Positions 6,944 to 12,318 of a DNA stretch of 14,581 nt are shown here, one piece after another; the stretch's first letter is position 1, and each line of letters opens with the position of its first letter. The stretch lies in the NCBI GenBank assembly GCA_023379345.1, contig JAMCUV010000065.1, forward strand, positions 1-14,581, written 5' to 3'. The position numbers and the translations under genes were made by a program. Origin of the DNA: Thermoplasmatota archaeon. GTDB lineage: Archaea > Thermoplasmatota > Thermoplasmata > Thermoplasmatales > Thermoplasmataceae. Under the pieces are notes generated by a model. The model made no database searches and was not told where the DNA came from. It saw only the letters and a program-made list of their open reading frames with translations.

Positions 6944-7087
6944 ATGAAGGAACTGACCAGAAAGGAAGTCAAGCAGATTCGGAAACTTATGAAGCACGGC
7001 ACGGATGTTCCGGAGATATGCAGCACTTTCAACATACCACCGGAAGAGTGGAGGGAGGTAGCCCTTAAGTACGAGTTATTTGACTGA
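6944..7087 (+). CDS. Small 47-residue helix-turn-helix-like protein
   Basis: A 47-codon ORF whose ATG is preceded by GGTGATGG at 6933-6940, an excellent ribosome binding site three bases before the start. The product MKELTRKEVKQIRKLMKHGT... is rich in Lys, Arg and Glu. Residues 6-37 have the shape of a homeodomain-like HTH: helix KEVKQIRKLMKHG, turn TDVPEIC, then helix STFNIPPEEW. That pattern is typical of short DNA-binding domains in resolvases and small regulators, but such weak similarity is not proof. There is no membrane segment. It stands alone, divergent from the dienelactone hydrolase gene across about 145 bp, and could regulate that promoter or its own (inference). A T6 run at 7229-7234 downstream may end the transcript. 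Confidence 0.6.
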   Translation: MKELTRKEVKQIRKLMKHGTDVPEICSTFNIPPEEWREVALKYELFD

Positions 7088-7283
7088 AGCCTGATTGATC
7101 TGCGGGATGCCAGTTGGCACTTGAAAGCTTTGGATGGAATTCCAGCACATGCTGAAGATGTGCCGCTCCATAAGGTTATATGCATCGTTGCTCCACGCAG
7201 TTAAAAGAAGGTAGCTTCAGTATGGGGATTTTTTCTGGAAAACAATTTAACCAACTTGGGAATTCATAAGGGGTTTCAGTCTG
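7088..7283. other. Intergenic region before the GT4 gene, with small palindromes
   Basis: These 196 bp contain a perfect 10-bp palindrome, TGGAATTCCA (7135-7144). Directly after it is a 6-bp inverted repeat, GCACAT (7145-7150) and ATGTGC (7158-7163), with a 7-nt loop. A T6 run is at 7229-7234. Two weak TATA-like boxes exist: TTATATG at 7176-7182 and AATTTAACC at 7244-7252; the second would place transcription about 11 nt before the glycosyltransferase ATG. No convincing ORF is present. Confidence 0.4.
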
Positions 7284-8450
7284 ATGAGGATAGGATTCTT
7301 TACTGCAACATATTATCCAACTCCAGACGGTGTATCCCATTATCTGAGGGATGTGAAGGCGGAGCTTCAGAAGAGAGGGCACGAAGTCCACGTGTTCTCA
7401 TTCAACGGCGACAGGAAGGAAAAGAATGTGCACGTTCTCCGCTCGGTTCCATTCCCGGCGTATTCACAGTACAGCATGCCTGTAAATCCTCTGCCATTCG
7501 GCCTTTACAGGAAGGCAATCAGGTTGAATCTCGACATAGTACACATACATGATCCATTCATGGGAAGCCTTGGATACAGGATATCCAGATACACAGGCGC
7601 TCCAATAGTTGCAACATACCACACGGACTTTGTCAAGATGCAGGAATCAGTGAACATGCCATTCAGGGACAGGCTTTTCAAAACCACATGGAAATACAGC
7701 CTCTTTCTCTACCGCAGGTGTGATGAGGTGTTTGCCCCAAGCAGGAAGAGCATGGAGCAGCTGAGGAGTGATGGTGTTCTGCATACCAGGGAACTACCTC
7801 TGTTCGTTGACACAGAAAAGTTTGCACCGGAAAACGGTAATTCTGAAACATTCTGGGTCCAGTATATGGGTAGAATCACCAGGGACAAGGGTGTGTTCAG
7901 GATTCTTGATGTTGCGGCTGTCATTGACAGGAAGTCCGGCATCAGGTTTCGCATTTCAGGCACCGGGCCTGAGGAAAAAAATCTGGAGAAGGCCATAGCA
8001 GAAAGGGGGCTACAGGACATGATCACCGTGACAGGATATGTTGATGAGCCCAGGAAAATAGAACTGCTCCACAACGCCGGTCTGTTCATCTATCCATCCG
8101 AAACCGACACATTCGGGATATCTGTTGTGGAAGCAATGTCATCCGGAGTTCCCAGCATAGTTCCACGGGGCTTTCCCCTTGCACATTATGATGACATGGA
8201 GGTTTCAGGACTTATTGAGATGGACTTCTCAAAGCCCGACGAGATTGCACGGTCAGTGGTGCGGTATTCAGCGGACAGGCAGAGCCTCAGGGTCGTAGGT
8301 GAAGCCGCCAGAAAATTTGTCCTTGATAATTTCAGCATGGAGAAGCACTGCGATATTCTTCTGTCAACTTATGCGGACCTTCTTTCAGGAAGTTCAATGA
8401 AATCCGCTTCGGGAAACAGAAAATCAACGGGAAGACTCCCGGCAAGGTGA
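7284..8450 (+). CDS. GT4-family glycosyltransferase, lipid-type (MgtA/SqdX-like)
   Basis: This is a GT-B fold retaining glycosyltransferase of family GT4, 388 residues, expected at the cytoplasmic membrane face. The N-terminal acceptor domain begins MRIGFFTATYYPTPDGVS and contains VHIHDPF (86-92) and ATYHTDF (110-116), a pattern shared with enzymes that glycosylate membrane lipids such as MgtA/SqdX. The donor domain has YMGRITRDKG (174-183; Arg177 and Lys182 bind the nucleotide phosphates) and PSETDTFGISVVEAMSSG. The usual Glu-x7-Glu pair is Asp255-x7-Glu263 here, a variant seen in lipid glycosyltransferases. A Ser/Arg/Lys-rich tail follows after about residue 369. No ribosome binding site is clear at the ATG. 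Sugar donor and acceptor are not determinable; a glycolipid headgroup role is an inference. The GGTGA around its stop could serve the next gene. Confidence 0.85.
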   Translation: MRIGFFTATYYPTPDGVSHYLRDVKAELQKRGHEVHVFSFNGDRKEKNVHVLRSVPFPAYSQYSMPVNPLPFGLYRKAIRLNLDIVHIHDPFMGSLGYRISRYTGAPIVATYHTDFVKMQESVNMPFRDRLFKTTWKYSLFLYRRCDEVFAPSRKSMEQLRSDGVLHTRELPLFVDTEKFAPENGNSETFWVQYMGRITRDKGVFRILDVAAVIDRKSGIRFRISGTGPEEKNLEKAIAERGLQDMITVTGYVDEPRKIELLHNAGLFIYPSETDTFGISVVEAMSSGVPSIVPRGFPLAHYDDMEVSGLIEMDFSKPDEIARSVVRYSADRQSLRVVGEAARKFVLDNFSMEKHCDILLSTYADLLSGSSMKSASGNRKSTGRLPAR

Positions 8451-8509
8451 GGGCATTGTCGGGAGAAAGCTGATTCATCCTCGCAATTGCCCTTTCCGCC
8501 ATATATTCT

Positions 8510-8947
8510 GTGGTCTCAGCAACAGTTGCCACATCAGTCATCCTGACCACTGAGGCACTTGGCTACAGGATATCGCTGTTCGGCATTGTTGCTTATGCGG
8601 TTGTTATCGGGTCCGATGTCGTGATCATGTACTTTTCATCCCGTAGGTTGCTGTCCATGTTCAGTGGCATTGTTGCAAACAGGCCAGCAGCCCAGTCTCA
8701 GGAGAGCATTCAGGATCGTGGTGAACCGCATGAAGCCCTGCAACTAGGGGAACGGGAGCAGATTGTGGTTGACGCCATCAGGAGAAACGGGGGAAGCGCA
8801 CTCCAGAACTCCCTTGTGGAGGTCACCGGACTTTCATCACCCACGCTTTCAAGGATAATATCTTCGCTGGAAAACAAGGGGGTTGTGGAGAAGAAGAGGC
8901 ACGGGATGACAAACATTATATCACTCATGGGGAGCCGAAGGCAATAG
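8510..8947 (+). CDS. Membrane-anchored winged-helix regulator, 5' end apparently disrupted
   Basis: The protein has two predicted membrane helices and a cytoplasmic winged-helix DNA-binding domain. From the first usable in-frame start, GTG 8510, it has 145 residues: most of helix 1, helix 2 (about 23-43), a polar linker (50-78) and a MarR/IclR-like winged helix (79-140) with LSSPTLSRIISSLENKGVV as turn, recognition helix and wing start. The GTG lacks a ribosome binding site and would cut the first membrane helix. The same frame is open and strongly hydrophobic back to 8474 (FILAIALSAIYS). Just before it is TGA (8471-8473), preceded by TTG 8456 with GGTGA five bases upstream. The natural gene may therefore be 8456-8947, carrying a nonsense codon or sequence error at codon 6. 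It lies upstream of a tandem palindrome and the SHOCT gene, which it may control. Confidence 0.65.
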   Translation: MVSATVATSVILTTEALGYRISLFGIVAYAVVIGSDVVIMYFSSRRLLSMFSGIVANRPAAQSQESIQDRGEPHEALQLGEREQIVVDAIRRNGGSALQNSLVEVTGLSSPTLSRIISSLENKGVVEKKRHGMTNIISLMGSRRQ

Positions 8948-8977
8948 CAGAGCAAGATATTGCAACTATGTGCAACA

Positions 8978-9008
8978 GTGAAATCCATTTCAGTGAAATG
9001 CATTTCAC
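8978..9008. promoter_or_regulatory. Tandem palindromic operator upstream of the SHOCT gene
   Basis: Two 15-bp direct repeats, GTGAAATCCATTTCA (8978-8992) and GTGAAATGCATTTCA (8993-9007), differ at a single base. Each is itself a dyad: TGAAAT-CC-ATTTCA, and the perfect 16-bp palindrome GTGAAATGCATTTCAC (8993-9008). They end just upstream of the TATA-like TTAAG near 9015-9020. This layout is typical of cooperative binding by two dimers of a winged-helix regulator. The nearest candidate is the membrane winged-helix gene ending at 8947. A TGCAAC direct repeat (8961-8966 and 8971-8976) lies just before. Confidence 0.65.
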
Positions 9009-9013
9009 ACGGT

Positions 9014-9021
9014 CCTTAAGA
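9014..9021 (+). promoter_or_regulatory. Weak TATA-like box of the SHOCT gene
   Basis: CCTTAAGA is centred about 27 nt upstream of the ATG at 9045. This is the right distance for a leaderless mRNA, although the match to a TATA box is poor, as expected for a regulated promoter. No ribosome binding site precedes the ATG. Confidence 0.35.
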
Positions 9022-9044
9022 GCCCTTTCAGCATAATCAATCCT

Positions 9045-9410
9045 ATGAGATCATTCGGAGAGAAAATAATCTGGATAATAGTTGCCCTCATAGGGGTGAT
9101 TGCAGTGGCAAGCGTTGTGTCATTTGCAATATACGGCAGGTACGGTTACACGTATGGATACGGGCCATACGGCATGATGGGAGGTTTCCCATTCTACGGC
9201 ATGTATATCATAATGCCCATAATGGCTGTGATTTCCATCCTGGTTGTCATACTGTTCCTTCGCTATGTTTTTGGCGCCATGGGAGGTCACATGGGATATT
9301 CATGGAATGAGAGGAACCGTGCTGAGGATATACTGAAGGAGAGATACGCAAAGGGGGAGATAAGCCAGGAGGAGTTTAACAAGATGATGGAGAATCTCCG
9401 TTCACACTGA
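9045..9410 (+). CDS. SHOCT-domain membrane protein
   Basis: A 121-residue membrane protein of unknown function. Helix 1 is at about 8-29 and helix 2 at about 54-78. Between them is an unusual Tyr/Gly/Met-rich loop, YGRYGYTYGYGPYGMMGGF (30-48), which would face outside if both termini are cytoplasmic. The C-terminus is a SHOCT domain (about 91-119): AEDILKERYAKGEISQEEF, with the hallmark short helix, KGEIS turn and second helix. SHOCT domains often end short membrane proteins and are thought to mediate oligomerisation. The ATG has no ribosome binding site and fits a leaderless mRNA. A tandem palindrome just upstream suggests tight regulation, possibly by the preceding winged-helix protein. Confidence 0.85.
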   Translation: MRSFGEKIIWIIVALIGVIAVASVVSFAIYGRYGYTYGYGPYGMMGGFPFYGMYIIMPIMAVISILVVILFLRYVFGAMGGHMGYSWNERNRAEDILKERYAKGEISQEEFNKMMENLRSH

Positions 9411-9475
9411 AGCACCAGATGTTAAAGTCAAAGTCGAGAAAAGTTTCTTCTGCTTATTTATCAAGTTTACCTGAC

Positions 9476-9492
9476 TTTTTCCGTTTCATTTT
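9476..9492 (+). terminator. T-rich candidate terminator after the SHOCT gene
   Basis: TTTTTCCGTTTCATTTT lies 66 nt after the SHOCT stop. Archaeal transcription commonly ends at such oligo-T tracts without a hairpin. Confidence 0.4.
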
Positions 9493-9703
9493 CTGATATG
9501 AACTGAAAACCCTGCAGAAATCTTAGGCCGGTGATTAAAGTACTACTATCAATACCATCCTTCAATCAATAGTTCACTAATGCCAGCTTTTTGCCCAAAG
9601 CTTGCAGTGACCTTATGCTGGTCTTGGGACGTATTAACCCAGAAGTCGTCATTAAAGGGTAAGCGGTGCAGAAACATGGAATTTGAATTTTCATGAATTT
9701 GCC

Positions 9704-9714
9704 AAATTATTTAT
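9704..9714 (+). promoter_or_regulatory. TATA-like box of the DUF5752-like gene
   Basis: AAATTATTTAT is centred about 27 nt before the ATG at 9737. It is one of the clearest TATA boxes in the window and implies a leaderless mRNA; no ribosome binding site is present. Confidence 0.55.
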
Positions 9715-9736
9715 CCCATAACGGGGTACGTATATT

Positions 9737-10072
9737 ATGGAAAAATTCTATTTTAAGAGTTATGATCGCACCATTGGAAGTGCCTCCAATCTGGAAGAGC
9801 TAAAAAGCGAGATGAAACGCCTCTCCAGTACAGATCCGGCAAGCCTGGAATACCATCTCCGTCAGGGGCATATAACAATGTGGCTCAACTACATCGGAGA
9901 AACTGCGGCCGCCAAGTCCCTCGATGGGGTCACAAATGCCAGCACGGCACTGGGAAAACTCGGTGTTCAGGAAGAAAAAGGAACCGGTAGGAACGGCATG
10001 CACAGAAAGATGGGCGGCCCTCATGGTGGAAGGGGGAGACCAAAGAGAATGGAAAGCGGCATGCAGAAATAG
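9737..10072 (+). CDS. DUF5752-like small protein with basic Gly-rich tail
   Basis: A 111-residue soluble protein. Residues 3-65 (FYFKSYDRTIGSASNLEELK..., SLEYHLRQGHITMWL) match the pattern I recall for DUF5752: a short F-x-F start, an IGxAxSLEEL motif, then SLEYHLRRGDFSxWL. These proteins are found alone or attached to carbohydrate enzymes in archaea and thermophilic bacteria; their role is not known to me. The family call comes from memory of the motif, not a search. Residues 80-111 form a tail rich in Gly, Arg, Lys, His and Met (GMHRKMGGPHGGRGRPKRM) that could bind nucleic acid or polyanions. Transcription is probably leaderless. It converges on the GH57 gene with six bases between them, next to the alpha-glucan operon. 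Confidence 0.7.
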   Translation: MEKFYFKSYDRTIGSASNLEELKSEMKRLSSTDPASLEYHLRQGHITMWLNYIGETAAAKSLDGVTNASTALGKLGVQEEKGTGRNGMHRKMGGPHGGRGRPKRMESGMQK

Positions 10073-10078
10073 GCAGAA

Positions 10079-11203
10079 TCATGCCCGGCCCTTTTTCATG
10101 TCATCAAGTATTGCCATGTAATAGATGAATGCAAGATACGGAGACAGATAGGGGTTGAAATAAGCGTGAACATCCTGATCGGCGAAGTTCCTGACTGACA
10201 TATAGTATATATGATCCGAGGTCTGAAGAAGCCTCCATGTCTTCCTGTCCGTATCGCCATCAATGGTTTTCATGGCATTGAACGCATCGTTCTGCATTGC
10301 ATTTCCAAGCCAGGCATTGAGGTTTCTATCCGTGTCTGCCCATGATATGGGATTCTCCACACTGACTGTTCCATGATCACTGTTCTCCGAGGCTGCCCTG
10401 TCCACCGTTGTTATTTCCACACCCCTGCTGGAAAGCTCACGTGGAAGAGCTTTCAAAAACTGGAAAATGCCAGTTTCCTTCCACTGGTGCTCCCCAAATG
10501 TCTCATAATCCATGAAAACGTTGGTAACATCCCCGGGGGAAGCTGCAACCCACCCGGCATACTTGTCTGCAAATAGCGGAAAATCATTCCAGCCCGGGTT
10601 CGAGAACCTGAAGGCAATGTCATCGCTCATCCTGTAGTTCCTGAAGAGCAGCTTAAGCCCGGATACGGATCGGTAGGCAAAGTTTGGCGAATGTGCGGCA
10701 ATTATCTCATCTGTTCCCTCAGTTATCATGTTCCTGAAACCCATGTTTCTGACTTCATGGGATATTCCATCGGAATAGATCAGCTCCGTGTTCCTGAAGG
10801 ACACGGGATTTACCCCAAACAGCCTCTGAACAAGGCGGCGGTGTTCCTCAACCTGCTCCCTGAATTCCCGGGGATTCCATATGGAGGCAAGGCTGTGATA
10901 ATATGTCTCGGACATAATCTCTCCCAGCCCGGACCTGAAGTACTCCCGGAAGACATCAATTACCTCAGGCACATATTCAGCAGCCTGTTCCAGGAAGACT
11001 CCTGACAGGGAGAAAGAAGCCGGGATGCCCTCCTGAAGCAGGATGCGTGTGGCGGGAAGATAGCACTTCTGGGCAACCCTCTGCATGATCTCCATGTTCC
11101 TCTCATCCCAGAAATAGTCGTGCCTCACGCCTATTTCAGACCTGCGGTAGGGCCTTATCCTCCTTGGCTGATGCACCTGGAAATAAAAAACAAGGCTTTT
11201 CAT
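10079..11203 (-). CDS. Glycoside hydrolase family 57 alpha-amylase-like enzyme
   Basis: This is a GH57 enzyme acting on alpha-1,4-glucans. It has 374 residues with no signal peptide, so it acts inside the cell. All five family motifs are present: FQVHQP (8-13), GLGEIMSETYYHS (92-104), FRNTELIYSD (136-145) with catalytic nucleophile Glu140, VFMDYETFGEHQW (229-241) with proton donor Asp232, and TWRLLQTSDHIYYMS near the C-terminus. The pattern is that of the alpha-amylase-type subgroup (MJ1611-like) rather than the branching enzymes, which are longer. Its ATG overlaps the preceding glycosyltransferase stop as ATGA, so it is the last gene of a three-gene operon. Together these suggest turnover of a storage glucan; hydrolase and glucanotransferase activities cannot be told apart from sequence alone. 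Confidence 0.92.
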   Translation of the reverse strand: MKSLVFYFQVHQPRRIRPYRRSEIGVRHDYFWDERNMEIMQRVAQKCYLPATRILLQEGIPASFSLSGVFLEQAAEYVPEVIDVFREYFRSGLGEIMSETYYHSLASIWNPREFREQVEEHRRLVQRLFGVNPVSFRNTELIYSDGISHEVRNMGFRNMITEGTDEIIAAHSPNFAYRSVSGLKLLFRNYRMSDDIAFRFSNPGWNDFPLFADKYAGWVAASPGDVTNVFMDYETFGEHQWKETGIFQFLKALPRELSSRGVEITTVDRAASENSDHGTVSVENPISWADTDRNLNAWLGNAMQNDAFNAMKTIDGDTDRKTWRLLQTSDHIYYMSVRNFADQDVHAYFNPYLSPYLAFIYYMAILDDMKKGRA

Positions 11204-12318
11204 ATGGAGAGATACACCCCCATGGTATCAATGGCAGCTTTTTCCCACGTGAATCTTGAAGCCTCCTGCTGCCCCATTGTGCCCATTATCCTTCTCATGG
11301 ACCTGAACATAAGCATTGATTCCACATAATCAGCAATGAGTTCCGTGTCCCAGTAGTCTACCCGCAGGACATTGCGAAGGGCCTCGCCAACGCCCGTTGT
11401 TTTGCTTATTATTGCCGGTGTTCCAAGTATCATGGATTCAATCACGGTCATTCCGAACGGCTCAGAAACAGCCGGAAGAACGAAGACATCACTGGATCTG
11501 TATATATCCACAGACTTCCGGAAACTGACAAATCCAGTGAAATCTGTCTTTCCGGATATGCCCAGTTCTGAAGCAAGCCTTCTCACCTCATCGTACTGAT
11601 CTCCGGTTCCCGCCACCACAAACCTCACATCCGGCATACGTTGCGATACAAGTTCCGCCGCTTCCATGAAGAATCTGGGTCCCTTCTGTGTTGTAACCCT
11701 GCCCAGGTACAGGACTCTGTTTGTGGGTTCATATGTTCTGGGGCGCATGGTATAGTGTTCATTGTCCACGCCATTGTGGACCACAGTGATCTTCTCAGGG
11801 TCCGCCCCATAATCCCTGATTATCTCATCCCTGGTGAATTTGGAAACCGCTATGATCCTGTCTGCTGCTCTGGCACCATCCCTTTCAAGGCTCATGATAT
11901 CTGCCTGCGGGTTGAAATTGCCTGACCTGTCGCGCTCCGTGCTGTGAAACGTGATCACAAGCGGAATGCCGTATTTTTCCCTGATCATCTCACCGGCACG
12001 GAATGTTATCCAGTCATGGCAGTGTACAAGTGAAACTCCGTGGGGATCAAACCGCTCGAGGACCCTCAGGTTATAGTCATCAACAGCTTCCCTGAAATCA
12101 GGAAATCCCTCTATCTCATAGGGATTCCCAATGACCCCCCTCTGCAGCCTCACTGGAACAACATTGAATGGGTAGTTCTTTCCGAGCCTCTTCATGGCCG
12201 GAACGTACACATCTATGTTCATGACTCCTGCAAGACGACCGAAAAGGTTTATGGTGTGGACTCCAAGGCCTCCGGAAAATGCCGGCGGCAACTCCCATCC
12301 TATGACAGCAATCTTCAT
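11200..12318 (-). CDS. Glycogen synthase-like glycosyltransferase (GT4/GT5 type)
   Basis: This is a retaining GT-B glycosyltransferase of 372 residues that probably elongates an alpha-1,4-glucan from a nucleotide-glucose donor. The N-terminus has ELPPAFSGGLGVH (9-21), the Gly-rich acceptor loop of glycogen/starch synthases. Other motifs are LVHCHDW (97-103), FHSTERD (124-130), VSKFTRDE, VVHNGVD (179-185), LYLGRVTTQKGP (203-214; Arg207, Lys212) and VSEPFGMTVIESMILGTP with Glu286-x7-Glu294. It is shorter than GT5 synthases of roughly 440-550 residues and may belong to the compact GT4 group found in archaeal glucan operons. ATGA overlaps join it on both sides to the debranching enzyme and the GH57 gene, which is the best evidence for a glucan role. 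A different sugar acceptor remains possible. Confidence 0.87.
   Translation of the reverse strand: MKIAVIGWELPPAFSGGLGVHTINLFGRLAGVMNIDVYVPAMKRLGKNYPFNVVPVRLQRGVIGNPYEIEGFPDFREAVDDYNLRVLERFDPHGVSLVHCHDWITFRAGEMIREKYGIPLVITFHSTERDRSGNFNPQADIMSLERDGARAADRIIAVSKFTRDEIIRDYGADPEKITVVHNGVDNEHYTMRPRTYEPTNRVLYLGRVTTQKGPRFFMEAAELVSQRMPDVRFVVAGTGDQYDEVRRLASELGISGKTDFTGFVSFRKSVDIYRSSDVFVLPAVSEPFGMTVIESMILGTPAIISKTTGVGEALRNVLRVDYWDTELIADYVESMLMFRSMRRIMGTMGQQEASRFTWEKAAIDTMGVYLSI

Larger units (their letters stand above)
9411..9736. other. 326-bp intergenic region between SHOCT and DUF5752-like genes
   Basis: No convincing gene is seen. T-rich runs at 9476-9492 (TTTTT, TTT, TTTT) would suit transcription termination after the SHOCT gene. 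A hairpin is possible from AGCTTT (9585-9590) and AAAGCT (9597-9602). The 42-codon minus-strand ORF around 9570-9695 has no family resemblance. GAATTT occurs three times near 9678-9700, just upstream of the TATA-like box of the next gene. A non-coding RNA cannot be excluded. Confidence 0.4.

Noticed and set aside
7134..7214. 26-codon ORF MEFQHMLKM... after the HTH gene
   Set aside because: It is very short, without a ribosome binding site, and is explained by the palindromes in this stretch.
8471..8473. TGA read as selenocysteine or tryptophan
   Set aside because: TGA is used as a normal stop by many genes in the window, and no selenocysteine insertion structure is apparent. A mutation or sequence error is simpler.
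9570..9695. 42-codon minus-strand ORF (MKIQIPCFCTAY...) as a possible transposase remnant
   Set aside because: I found no transposase motif, terminal inverted repeats or target duplication, and no ribosome binding site.
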